A stretch of DNA of 33,272 nt from an uncultured Opitutaceae bacterium (GTDB taxonomy: Bacteria; Verrucomicrobiota; Verrucomicrobiia; Opitutales; Opitutaceae): assembly GCA_937958045.1 (NCBI GenBank), contig CALFXL010000010.1, forward strand, positions 1 through 33,272, given 5' to 3'. Under the pieces are notes generated by a model. It searched no databases. It was not told the origin of the DNA and saw only the letters and a program-made list of their open reading frames with translations. Made by a program: the position numbers and the translations under genes. Below, piece after piece: positions 23,492 to 31,270 of the stretch (position 1 is its first letter; every line of letters begins with the position of its first letter).

Positions 23492-23511
23492 GATGTCTTA
23501 GAAAAACGTGT

Positions 23512-24630
23512 TCACGAACCGGGCAGCGTGCGCCGCAGCACCGCGGCAAAAGCGTCTTCCTCCAAATCGCCGGTGAGACTCGGACCGGTCGCGAGAAAGA
23601 GCGGCGTCAATTCACCATCGAGCAAGAAGTCCCAGAGTTTTCCCCAGTGGTCGACTTCGTCGAGATGCGTGAAAACCAAATGCGTGGCGCCGAGATCGCG
23701 ACCAGCCGCATAACCGCGACGCAGCATCGCCGAGTCGTAAGCGGCATTGAGCACGAGCACGCGTCCCGCGAATTGCTCGCGGTCGAGAAAGCGCGCGATG
23801 GCGGCGTTTTCCGCAGGATGACGCAACGAGAGTCCGGGCAAATCCGCGTAAAGAAAACCTCCTTCCGGCTCCGGCGCGAGGGTCGCACCGGGCGCCGCGG
23901 TTTCTTCTTCGGAAGCGGGCGCGTGATATTCGAGCGTGAGGCCGAGCGCTTCGCAGAAAACCGCGAGACCTTCCGCAGGATTGGGTCGATCGAACTCGGC
24001 CTTCACCACCCGCCCGACACGACCTTGCGCGAAGACATCGCGCGCGAGCCATTTGCAGAGCGCCGTCGTACGACCAACGCCTGGTGTACCTAAAAAAGCA
24101 CTACGCGCAGGCAACGGGCGTATCGGCCGTTTGGATACATGCTGACGCAACGCACGTCCGACCTCCGCCAGCACTTGATGCAGCGGACGATCGTCTTGTC
24201 CGGCGAGCGTCGGAGACGCTTGCAGCCGCGCGACCATCGTCTCGGAAAAACCGCTGCGGCGCAGCAAATCGGGCAGACGCGCCGCAGACGAAGGCGCCGT
24301 GCGATTGCTTCGTTCCTGCGAAAGCGTGTTCGCGGCCGCCTCGGCCAAACCTGTCGGCAACGCCGGTTCGTCAGAGCGGAAAATCGTCGGAGGCGAAGAC
24401 GCGGATTCCGTCGACGCGGGGGCGGTTTGAGGCGACGGCTCCGCAGGCTCGGATATCTGAGCGACCACTTCGAGTTTTGGACGGCCGAACAAACCGCCGC
24501 CGCCCACTTGCCGCACCGAGAGCACCTTGGCGTTTTCGCCCAATTGTTCACGGATAGCGCGCACGGCTTCGTCGGCCGAGCGGACCGTGAATTTATAGGT
24601 GGCTCCAGGTTTGAGGTTCGGGGCGGACAT
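23512..24630 (-). CDS. flhF: FlhF, SRP-type GTPase for flagellar placement, with degenerate GTPase motifs
   Basis: A 372-residue FlhF homologue. The N-terminal B domain (about 10-60, YKFTVRSADEAVRAIREQLG) is followed by a variable linker, a small helical N domain (about 115-165) and the G domain (about 175-372). G1 reads GTPGVGRTT (181-189), with arginine replacing the invariant Walker A lysine. G3 reads DLPG (263-266) instead of DTAG, and G4 reads THLD (321-324) instead of TKxD. GTP hydrolysis may be weak or lost. FlhF normally sets the site and number of flagella together with FlhG, which is not encoded nearby. The gene lies 63 bases after flhA. Confidence 0.88.
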   Translation of the reverse strand: MSAPNLKPGATYKFTVRSADEAVRAIREQLGENAKVLSVRQVGGGGLFGRPKLEVVAQISEPAEPSPQTAPASTESASSPPTIFRSDEPALPTGLAEAAANTLSQERSNRTAPSSAARLPDLLRRSGFSETMVARLQASPTLAGQDDRPLHQVLAEVGRALRQHVSKRPIRPLPARSAFLGTPGVGRTTALCKWLARDVFAQGRVGRVVKAEFDRPNPAEGLAVFCEALGLTLEYHAPASEEETAAPGATLAPEPEGGFLYADLPGLSLRHPAENAAIARFLDREQFAGRVLVLNAAYDSAMLRRGYAAGRDLGATHLVFTHLDEVDHWGKLWDFLLDGELTPLFLATGPSLTGDLEEDAFAAVLRRTLPGS

Positions 24631-24635
24631 TTCAG

Positions 24636-24667
24636 AAATGTGAAGCGTGAAGCGTGAAAAGGGAAAG
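24636..24667. repeat. Tandem 'gtgaagcgtgaagc' repeat before flhF
   Basis: Near-tandem units tgtgaagcgtgaagcgtgaa lie in the gap between flhA and flhF, 5 bases from the flhF start codon. Related segments precede flhA (26870-26900) and fliL (32931-32954). Confidence 0.5.
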
Positions 24668-24693
24668 TATGTTCAAGGGCCTTCCGTGGAGTC

Positions 24694-26868
24694 TCAGGCG
24701 GCGGCTTTGGTTTCGACGAGACGGTTGGCGAGGTGCGGCGGCATCTGGATGAAGCCGGCGTTTTCGATCTCGCTGGACGCGGGCAATTCTTGGAACGCGA
24801 GCACCACCAGGCGCGGTAACGACGGTTCGAAGAAGCGCTTGAGCGGGAGACGGATCTCGGTCGAGACGACCAATACCGGCGGCAGGCCCTGCTGCACGAG
24901 CTCGTTGCAGCGCTGCGTGAGTTCGTTGAGCAGATGATGGCCGGTCGCGGGATCGAGCGAGAGGCCGACATCGGTCGCGGAGCGATGGATCTTGCCCGCG
25001 AGAATCTGTTCGAGGCGCGGGTCGAGCGTGTAGGCTTTGACCGAGCCGGGCTTCGATTCGTATTCAGGAACAAAATACAAACCGAGGCGTCGGCGCACGA
25101 GCTCGCTGAGATCGTCGGGATTTTTGGTGAGCGCCGCGTAGTCGCCGATGCACTCGAGGATGAGCGGCAGGTTGAGGATCGAGATGTTTTCGCGCAGCAG
25201 ATTCTGCAGCACGCGCTGAATGACGCCGAGGTTGACGAGATCGGGCAGCAACTCGGCGATGAGCGCGGGATGCGATTCCTTGAGGTGATCGACGAGCGTC
25301 TGCACGTCCTGACGGCCGAGCAGCAAGTGCGCGACGGATTTGAGCGTTTCGGAAACGTGCGTGATGAGCACCGACGACGGATCGACCACGGTGTAGCCGT
25401 TGACCTCGGCGGTCTTTTTCTCCGCTTCGTCGATCCACGTGGCTTCGAGGTTGAACACCGGCTCGCGCGTCGGCACGCCGCGAAGGCGTACTGAAGAACC
25501 GGATACATTCATCGCCATCCAACGGCCGGGCAAAACGCTGCCGCGCGCGATCGGTTTTCCGCGCAGGAGGAAACGATACTCGTTGGGCTCGAGCTCGAGA
25601 TTATCGCGAACGGAAACCGGCGGCACGATGATGCCCTTTTCGCGGGCGAGCGTGCGACGAACACCCGTGACGCGAGAGAGCAAATCGCCGCCCTTGGAGG
25701 CGTCGGCGATGGGCAGCAGTCCGTAACCGATCTCGATCGCAAAAACATCGAGATCGATGAATTTGCGGAGATCGTCGCCGCCGGCCTTGACCGACGCCGG
25801 AGCGTTGGGCGCGGCTTCCTTGCCCGTGCCCGCCTTGGCCGCCGCCGCAGCCGCGGGGGGCGAAGCGGCCGCAGCAGTCTCGGCGGGTTTTTGTTTTTTA
25901 AGTGTGTAAGCGATGTAGCCCGTGATGCCGCTCAAAACCGCAAACGGCAGGAAAGGCATGCCGGGCATGATGCCGAACATGCCAAGCATCACGGAGGCGA
26001 TGCCGATCGCGCGGGGATAACGCACGAGCTGCGCGCCGACTTGTTGACCGAGATTGGTGTTTTCCGAAGCACGCGTGACGAGCAAACCGGCGGCGACCGA
26101 CACGATCAGCGCGGGGATTTGCGAAACGAGACCGTCACCGATCGAGAGCAGCGTGAACTTCGTCACCGCTTCGCCGAGCGAGAGATCCATTTGGAAAACA
26201 CCAATCGCGAAACCGCCGATGACGTTCACCAACGTGATCAAGATGCCGGCAATCGCATCACCGCGGACGAACTTCGAGGCACCGTCCATCGCGCCGTAGA
26301 AGTCGGCTTCTTTCTGAATCTTTTCGCGACGCGTGGTGGCCGTGGTTTCGTCGATGATGCCGGCGTTGAGCTCGGCATCGATGGCCATCTGTTTACCGGG
26401 CAACGCATCGAGGGTGAAGCGCGCGCTCACTTCGGCGATACGGCCGGCACCTTTCGTGATAACGACGAAGTTGATCACGATGAGGATGAGGAACAGCACG
26501 AAGCCGACGATGTAGTTTCCTTGAATGACGAAGTGACCGAACGACTCGATCACACCGCCCGCGTGACCTTTGGTGAGGATGAGTCGCGTGGTACAAATAT
26601 TCAGCGCTAGACGGAAAAGCGTGAAGCCGAGGAGAACCGTGGGAAAGCCGGAGAACTCGGGCGGATCTTTCACGTAGATCACGATCAGCAGCACGAGCAG
26701 CGAGAGGCCGATGCTGATGGCCAGCAATCCGTCGAGCAGCAGCGTCGGCACCGGCACGATGAGCAGCAGCACCGTCGCAAAAAGCGCGCCCGTGAAGAGC
26801 AGGTCGGCGCGTTTCAGCAATTGGTTTCCCGGGGGTGGAGGGACGGCGAGCGTGGCGGATGCGGACAT
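24694..26868 (-). CDS. flhA: FlhA, flagellar type III export gate protein
   Basis: A 724-residue export-gate protein. The N-terminal half (about 20-330) has eight hydrophobic helices and, between helices 4 and 5, the FHIPEP signature region (about 145-175, FTLDALPGKQMAIDAELNAG). A proline/alanine-rich linker (about 325-365) leads to the large cytoplasmic domain (about 370-724), which docks chaperone-substrate complexes. It forms the nonameric ring of the export apparatus with FliP, FliQ, FliR and FlhB. It follows flhB by 35 bases and precedes flhF. The ATG at 26868 gives the usual short polar N-terminus (MSASATLAVPPPPGNQ). Confidence 0.97.
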   Translation of the reverse strand: MSASATLAVPPPPGNQLLKRADLLFTGALFATVLLLIVPVPTLLLDGLLAISIGLSLLVLLIVIYVKDPPEFSGFPTVLLGFTLFRLALNICTTRLILTKGHAGGVIESFGHFVIQGNYIVGFVLFLILIVINFVVITKGAGRIAEVSARFTLDALPGKQMAIDAELNAGIIDETTATTRREKIQKEADFYGAMDGASKFVRGDAIAGILITLVNVIGGFAIGVFQMDLSLGEAVTKFTLLSIGDGLVSQIPALIVSVAAGLLVTRASENTNLGQQVGAQLVRYPRAIGIASVMLGMFGIMPGMPFLPFAVLSGITGYIAYTLKKQKPAETAAAASPPAAAAAAKAGTGKEAAPNAPASVKAGGDDLRKFIDLDVFAIEIGYGLLPIADASKGGDLLSRVTGVRRTLAREKGIIVPPVSVRDNLELEPNEYRFLLRGKPIARGSVLPGRWMAMNVSGSSVRLRGVPTREPVFNLEATWIDEAEKKTAEVNGYTVVDPSSVLITHVSETLKSVAHLLLGRQDVQTLVDHLKESHPALIAELLPDLVNLGVIQRVLQNLLRENISILNLPLILECIGDYAALTKNPDDLSELVRRRLGLYFVPEYESKPGSVKAYTLDPRLEQILAGKIHRSATDVGLSLDPATGHHLLNELTQRCNELVQQGLPPVLVVSTEIRLPLKRFFEPSLPRLVVLAFQELPASSEIENAGFIQMPPHLANRLVETKAAA

Positions 26869-26869
26869 G

Positions 26870-26900
26870 AGAAAGTGTTGAGTGAAGTGTTAGTGAAAGG
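26870..26900. repeat. 'agtgaagtgttagtgaaag' repeat before flhA
   Basis: This degenerate copy of the gtgaag-type repeat fills the 35-base flhB-flhA gap directly before the flhA start codon. The leader it creates on the coding strand is pyrimidine-rich (tcactcaacactttctc). Confidence 0.4.
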
Positions 26901-26903
26901 AGC

Positions 26904-28019
26904 TCAGGCGGCGGCGGCGCGCGCGGCTTCGACGCGACGCGTTTTGAGTCGGTGGAAGTAGTAGCGGTGCGTGCGGTAAACGAACGCCAGGATCTCCGCC
27001 ACGGCTTGATACAGTTCGCCGGGAATCGCCTCCCCTACCGTGCCGAGACCGAAGAGCATACGCGCGACGGGTTTGTTTTCGACGACCGGCACACCGTGTT
27101 CGGCGGCGAGCGCTTTGATGCGGAGAGCAAAACGATTTTCGCCTTTCGCCAGAATGACCGGCGCGTGATCGACGCCGCGCTCATACTTCAACGCCACCGC
27201 ATAGTGCGTCGGGTTGGTCACGATGACGTCCGCCGTAGGCACGGCGGCCAGCATCTGCTTGCGAAGGAGACGGCGCGCCATGCGACGCATCGCGGCCTTG
27301 GTCTTCATGTCACCTTCGGACTGCTTCTGTTCATCCTTCACCTCCTGCTTCGTCATCATGAGGTCCTTTTTGGCCTTGATGAGTTCGTACCAGTAACTGA
27401 TCGCCGCGATGACGCTCATGCAGAGGATGAGGCGCGAAAGAAATTCGAAGGCGGAGCGCTTCACGAAATAACCGAGATACGCGGCCTCCACCGGCGTGCT
27501 GAAAAGCGGGTCTTCAAAAAAGCCTTTTGCCGCGACCCACAGCACGAGCCCGATCGAAATGAGCTTGAGCAGATCCACGCCGGAATGAACGAGCGACTTC
27601 TTGCTGAAAATACGCTGAAGACCGGGAATCGGGTTGAGCTTCTCCGGCTTAAAACCGAGCACATCGGGCGTGAGCGTGAAACCGCTTTGAAGTCCACCCG
27701 CGAGCATGGCCGCCAGCGCGCACGCGCAGAGAATCGGCAAAACCACTTTGGCCAGGAACAACAACGTCTCCGTCAACTGCAGCGGCACCGTATCGATCTG
27801 CAGGCGCATCGTGCCGATCTGACTGAAAGCATTACGCGCCAACGCGGAGACATCCTGCGACACCGAGCCGACCGTCAGCGACAAGCCCCCGAGCGCCGCC
27901 GCCAACAGAAAAACGACCGAGATCTCCGGCGAACGCGCGAACTGGCCCTTCGCATGCGCCTCATTGAGGCGTTTCGCTGTCGCCTGCTCTGTTTTTGAAT
28001 CTTTGTCTTCGTCGGCCAT
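26904..28019 (-). CDS. flhB: FlhB, flagellar export switch protein
   Basis: A 371-residue protein that switches export from rod/hook to filament substrates. The N-terminal DKDSKTEQATAKRLNEA is the family start. Four membrane helices lie at about 30-215, followed by the linker and the autocleavage site NPTH at 269-272. The four conserved residues and their numbering match those of enteric FlhB, so self-cleavage between Asn269 and Pro270 is expected. The C-terminal tail is alanine/arginine-rich. A consensus sigma-54 promoter lies only 19 bases upstream of the ATG, so flhB may begin a separate transcript that includes flhA and flhF. Confidence 0.97.
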   Translation of the reverse strand: MADEDKDSKTEQATAKRLNEAHAKGQFARSPEISVVFLLAAALGGLSLTVGSVSQDVSALARNAFSQIGTMRLQIDTVPLQLTETLLFLAKVVLPILCACALAAMLAGGLQSGFTLTPDVLGFKPEKLNPIPGLQRIFSKKSLVHSGVDLLKLISIGLVLWVAAKGFFEDPLFSTPVEAAYLGYFVKRSAFEFLSRLILCMSVIAAISYWYELIKAKKDLMMTKQEVKDEQKQSEGDMKTKAAMRRMARRLLRKQMLAAVPTADVIVTNPTHYAVALKYERGVDHAPVILAKGENRFALRIKALAAEHGVPVVENKPVARMLFGLGTVGEAIPGELYQAVAEILAFVYRTHRYYFHRLKTRRVEAARAAAA

Positions 28020-28037
28020 TCCGGGAACCGCCCTAAC

Positions 28038-28053
28038 TGCAAAGTGAGTGCCA
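28038..28053 (-). promoter_or_regulatory. Sigma-54 promoter with exact consensus, upstream of flhB
   Basis: On the minus strand the sequence reads TGGCACtcactTTGCA, identical to the sigma-54 consensus TGGCAC-N5-TTGCA. It lies in the flhB leader, with an A+T-rich block just upstream (about 28070-28113) that would suit an enhancer or DNA bend. Predicted transcription starts near 28027, giving a leader of only about 8 bases. Confidence 0.75.
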
Positions 28054-28220
28054 GCCCAACCGAAACGTTTTTATCTAGTTATATATAAATAAGTTAAAAA
28101 ATTATTTTTGGACAGTCCCTGCTGAAACCGCCCAAACGGCGCTTAGGGTGAACCCCTTGGGGTAAATTTTGCCGAGCGGTGAGGATTCCTCCCGAGCGCC
28201 TGCCAACGCGTCGTTAGGGA

Positions 28221-28976
28221 TCATCCCCCGCCCACGATTTCGAGCATGCGATACGGCAGTTCGTCGAATTCCGGTCCGAGATAACGCACAATCAGCGCAC
28301 CCGAACCGCTCAGCAGGATCGCGCCGACGATGAAGCGCATCGGATAGCTCAGCACAAACACGCTCATCTTGGGCACCGCTTTGCCGAGCACCGAAAACGC
28401 GAGCATCACCAAAAAGTTCAGCGCCATGAACGGAGCGGCGATGCGAAAGCCCAACTCGATAAGATGCGCCGTGGATTGAACGAGCGATTCCACCGCCAGC
28501 GGTGCAAAGCCTGCCGCGCCCGCGGGCGCGATCGTGAAGCTCCGCGCAAACGCCGCCAGCGCGCCCAGATGTCCGCCCACCAGGAAAAACAACATGCCCG
28601 CAAACATGGACAAAAACGACGCCAGCGGCTCGCTCGACGGCAACGGCGTCTCGATGCCGGGTGCCGCCGTGAGACCGATTTCCTGCGTGATGACGCGCCC
28701 CGCCATCTCCACCGCGGAAAAAATCAATCGCGCCATGAATCCCATCACCAGCCCAAGCACGATTTCACCGAGCGTCGCGAGCACCAGCCCAAGCATCGTA
28801 CCCGGCAGCACCGCCGTCCGCGGCACGATTCCATACAACAGCGTCGCGAGCAAAACACAGAGCGCCACACGCATCGTCGGCGGCAGCGGACGCGCGCCCA
28901 GCGTCGGCAAGAACAAGACCACACCCAGCCCGCGCAGCAGTACCGACATCCAAGCGAAGAGCAGATCGGCGGGCAT
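28221..28976 (-). CDS. fliR: FliR, flagellar export gate protein
   Basis: A 251-residue membrane protein with about six hydrophobic stretches (LLFAWMSVLLRGLGVVLFLPTLG at the start; a glycine-rich LVLATLGEIVLGLVMGFMARLIFSAVEMAG region at about 62-93; LNFLVMLAFSVLGKAVPKM later). This order and length are those of FliR. It assembles with FliP and FliQ into the core export channel. It starts 117 bases after fliQ and is followed by the 201-base flhB leader. Confidence 0.95.
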   Translation of the reverse strand: MPADLLFAWMSVLLRGLGVVLFLPTLGARPLPPTMRVALCVLLATLLYGIVPRTAVLPGTMLGLVLATLGEIVLGLVMGFMARLIFSAVEMAGRVITQEIGLTAAPGIETPLPSSEPLASFLSMFAGMLFFLVGGHLGALAAFARSFTIAPAGAAGFAPLAVESLVQSTAHLIELGFRIAAPFMALNFLVMLAFSVLGKAVPKMSVFVLSYPMRFIVGAILLSGSGALIVRYLGPEFDELPYRMLEIVGGG

Positions 28977-28979
28977 GGG

Positions 28980-29090
28980 ATTTTCGATTTTGAACTATCG
29001 ATTTTCGATGCGCGGATTCAGGCGGGGAAAAACGGGCGATGTTGGCCGGCTAACGAATCAAAATCCCCATCCAAATCGAAAATTCACGCA
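28980..29090. repeat. Inverted repeat of 'attttcgattttgaactatc' type between fliQ and fliR
   Basis: The left element ttttcgattttgaactatcg followed by attttcgatg (28981-29010) and the right element atcaaaatccccatccaaat followed by cgaaaattcacg (29057-29088) are roughly complementary through the tcgatttt and aaatcgaaaa cores. They fill the 117-base gap and border the fliR start codon. Confidence 0.55.
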
Positions 29091-29093
29091 TTC

Positions 29094-29363
29094 TCAGCCG
29101 CCCAACGTGCTGATCAATGTGATCGTGCGCGTGGCAAATTCCGAAAGCGAACGCAGCAACCATGGCCCGAGCGCGACCGCCATCAGACCAAACGCGATGA
29201 GCTTCGGCGCGAAGACGAGGGTCTGCTCCTGAATACTCGTCACCGATTGCAGCAAGCTCGTGGCGAGACCCATCAACAGCATCACGCCGAGAAAGGGCGC
29301 GACCATGTAAAGGGCGAACATCACCACGTTTTTGAAAAGATCGACGGCCATTTCAGGAGTCAT
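29094..29363 (-). CDS. fliQ: FliQ, flagellar export gate protein
   Basis: An 89-residue protein with the two-helix layout of FliQ: VVMFALYMVAPFLGVMLLMGLATSLLQSVTSIQEQTL is the first helix and the conserved turn, and LIAFGLMAVALGPWLL is the second. The family hallmark S-x-T-x-I-Q-E-Q-T-L is intact at about 40-49. Length is normal for the family. FliQ forms part of the FliPQR export channel. It lies between fliP and fliR, as expected. Confidence 0.96.
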   Translation of the reverse strand: MTPEMAVDLFKNVVMFALYMVAPFLGVMLLMGLATSLLQSVTSIQEQTLVFAPKLIAFGLMAVALGPWLLRSLSEFATRTITLISTLGG

Positions 29364-29386
29364 GGGCGGAGGAGATTCAAAGGCTT

Positions 29387-29501
29387 AAACCAAATATCCA
29401 AGAAAGCGGCAAACGCGCCGCGCGCCATGCGGCGCATGCTTTTAAGAGATTCGATTTTCAGGCGTTGTTTGGGTGTTAGGAGATTTGGCGTTTGGAGTTT
29501 T
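29387..29501. repeat. Inverted repeat of 'ccaaa/tttgg' type between fliP and fliQ
   Basis: Purine-rich aaaccaaatatccaagaaag (29387-29406, continuing to 29414) is loosely complementary to gtttgggtgttaggagattt (29467-29486) and its extension ggcgtttgg (29487-29495). The same word types occur near fliO at 30886-31004. Confidence 0.45.
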
Positions 29502-29522
29502 CCGCGGCGATCGGCTGCGGCG

Positions 29523-30383
29523 CTATAGCTGGAAACTATCCACGACGTTCTTCACCACGAGGTGCCAGCCGTCGACGAGGACGAAGAGAAGGAGTTTGAA
29601 CGGCAACGCGACCACGGTCGGCGGCATCATCATCATACCGAGCGCCATCAGCACCGAGGAGACGAGGAAGTCGATGACGAGAAATGGCAGGAATAAGATG
29701 AACCCCATCTGAAACGCGGTCTGCAGTTCGCTGATCACAAACGCGGGGATGATCACGCGTAGTGGAAGTTCGGATACAGGCGTGGGACCGAAGCGGCCGA
29801 GCTCCAGGAAAAACTCGAGATCGCGCGTGCGCGTCTGTTTCAGCATGAAATCCTTCAGCGGCACCGTGGCGCGATCGAAGGCTTCACCCGACGCAATCTG
29901 GCCGGCCATGTAGGGTTGCAGCGCCTCCGAGTTCACGCGGTCAAAAACCGGCCCCATCAGGAAGAACGTGAGAAAAAGCGAGAGGCCGATGATGATCTGG
30001 TTCGACGGCGCGGACGGCACGCCGAGCGCCGTGCGCACAAACCCGAGCACGATCACGATGCGCGTGAAACTCGTCATCAACATGACCAGCGAGGGCGCGA
30101 GCGTGAGCAGCGTCATCACCAACACGATCTGGATGGCGACGCCAACATCGCCCGGACGATTGGTGCCTTCGAGGCCGATATTGAGGCGGAACGGTTCGGA
30201 CGAACCTTCCGCGGGCGTCGTCACAGGCGCGGAATCGGCGGGAGGCGTTTCAGGCGCCTGCGCGGAAACGACCGGCCCGAGAAAAAAGAACAGGGCGAGC
30301 GCGAGCGGCGCGAAGGCGCGGAAAAAACCGCCGGACAAGAAAGACCGGCGGACAACATTCACCGCAGGCACGCTGGCGTTCAT
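29523..30383 (-). CDS. fliP: FliP, flagellar export gate protein
   Basis: A 286-residue protein with an N-terminal signal-like helix (about 20-42, FRAFAPLALALFFFLGPVVSAQA), then a variable segment. The four-helix FliP core follows: VLVMTLLTLAPSLVMLMTSFTRIVIVLGFVRTALG (about 87-121), NQIIIGLSLFLTFFLMGPVF, and the C-terminal pair AFVISELQTAFQMGFILFLPFLVIDFLVSSVLMALGMMMMPP. These match the family closely. It builds the export channel with FliQ and FliR. Its ATG overlaps the fliO stop (ATGA), indicating coupled translation. Confidence 0.97.
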   Translation of the reverse strand: MNASVPAVNVVRRSFLSGGFFRAFAPLALALFFFLGPVVSAQAPETPPADSAPVTTPAEGSSEPFRLNIGLEGTNRPGDVGVAIQIVLVMTLLTLAPSLVMLMTSFTRIVIVLGFVRTALGVPSAPSNQIIIGLSLFLTFFLMGPVFDRVNSEALQPYMAGQIASGEAFDRATVPLKDFMLKQTRTRDLEFFLELGRFGPTPVSELPLRVIIPAFVISELQTAFQMGFILFLPFLVIDFLVSSVLMALGMMMMPPTVVALPFKLLLFVLVDGWHLVVKNVVDSFQL

Positions 30384-30931
30384 GATTTCACCTCCGGAGC
30401 GGGCGACGGTGGCGCTTCGGGCGAACTCTCGAGCGGCGTGAGGAGATTGATGCGGCCGGGCGTGATCCCGAGGAGGTATTTTTTCCCGTCGTAGTTGGCC
30501 ACGACGAGATACTGGCGACCGCCGAGAGGACGCGTCTCTTCAATCTGAAGTTTGCGTTGTCCACGGGCGGCGATCGCGATGCCTTGGCGGCGCTGCACCC
30601 ACACCCACACGCCGGCGGCGGCCAAAGCGAGCGCGGTGAGGACGACGAGAACATTGGGGCCCGAGGAACTAGGCGCCGGCGCGGGCGCGGGACGTTCGGC
30701 GCTGTTGCGCGGGAAAATGACGGGATCGGAGGAGGCAGGTTTTTCCGGGGCGAGTTCCGCGGCGTTCGCGGATTCGGAAGCTGCACTCATCGGCTGCGCC
30801 GTCGCCAAAACGGCGCAGCCGACTACCACTAGCAGCCAGCGGGTGACGCTGGTAAAGAGGACCGGGCGCGCGGCGCGTCCGGCAAAAGTGCAAAGGCCAA
30901 AGTTCCAAGTGCCAAAAAACAGCGAGGGCAT
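30380..30931 (-). CDS. fliO: FliO, flagellar export apparatus assembly protein (start uncertain)
   Basis: A FliO-type protein of up to 183 residues. The core is a membrane helix (NVLVVLTALALAAAGVWVWVQRR) followed by the small beta-rich FliO domain (IEETRPLGGRQYLVVANYDGKKYLLGITPGRINLL), then a proline-rich tail. FliO helps assemble the FliP ring, and the order fliN-fliO-fliP supports the call. From the ATG at 30931 the first residues (FFGTWNFGLCTFAG) are encoded by a dispersed repeat and are followed by a signal-like helix, WLLVVVGCAVLATAQPMSA. A still longer frame reaches 31015. Either the repeat has become coding or the true start is internal and non-ATG. Confidence 0.85.
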   Translation of the reverse strand: MPSLFFGTWNFGLCTFAGRAARPVLFTSVTRWLLVVVGCAVLATAQPMSAASESANAAELAPEKPASSDPVIFPRNSAERPAPAPAPSSSGPNVLVVLTALALAAAGVWVWVQRRQGIAIAARGQRKLQIEETRPLGGRQYLVVANYDGKKYLLGITPGRINLLTPLESSPEAPPSPAPEVKS

Positions 30932-31004
30932 TTTTATGGGAGGCAAGGTTGGGCTTTGGTCTGAAGATTTCTTTGGCGTTTGGAAGTGTGGCGTTTGGAT
31001 TTTT
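30886..31004. repeat. Inverted repeat of 'ggccaaagttccaagtgcca' type around the fliO start
   Basis: The left element aaaggccaaagttccaagtg followed by ccaaaa (30892-30917) is complementary in pattern to the right element ctttggcgtttggaagtgtg followed by gcgtttggat (30971-31000). The pair brackets the fliO start region, and the left arm lies inside the fliO open frame. Confidence 0.6.
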
Positions 31005-31021
31005 GTGCAGCGCACTTGCGC

Positions 31022-31270
31022 TCACGCTTTCGAACCAACGAGCTCGGTGATCTTGATACCGAAGCTGTCTTCCACGACGACGACTTCACCGTACGCGATG
31101 AGCTTGTCGTTTACGTAGAGACCGACGGGGTCGCTCGCGTGCTGGCTGAGCTGGATGACAGCGCCGGGCGCGAGTTCGAGCACTTCGCGCATCGGGAGCT
31201 GGCAGGAGCCGAGCTGAACGGTGACCTTGACCTTAACATCAAGGACGAGATCGAGAGTCTTATCTTCCAT
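31022..31270 (-). CDS. fliN: FliN, flagellar switch protein (short form)
   Basis: An 82-residue protein consisting of essentially one SpoA domain: LVLDVKVKVTVQLGSCQLPMREVLELAPGAVIQLSQ, then VGLYVNDKLIAYGEVVVVEDSFGIKITEL. It lacks the extended N-terminus of enteric FliN (about 137 residues). It forms the lower C-ring with FliM and takes part in switching and export. Its start lies 11 bases inside the end of fliM, which supports translational coupling. Confidence 0.95.
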   Translation of the reverse strand: MEDKTLDLVLDVKVKVTVQLGSCQLPMREVLELAPGAVIQLSQHASDPVGLYVNDKLIAYGEVVVVEDSFGIKITELVGSKA

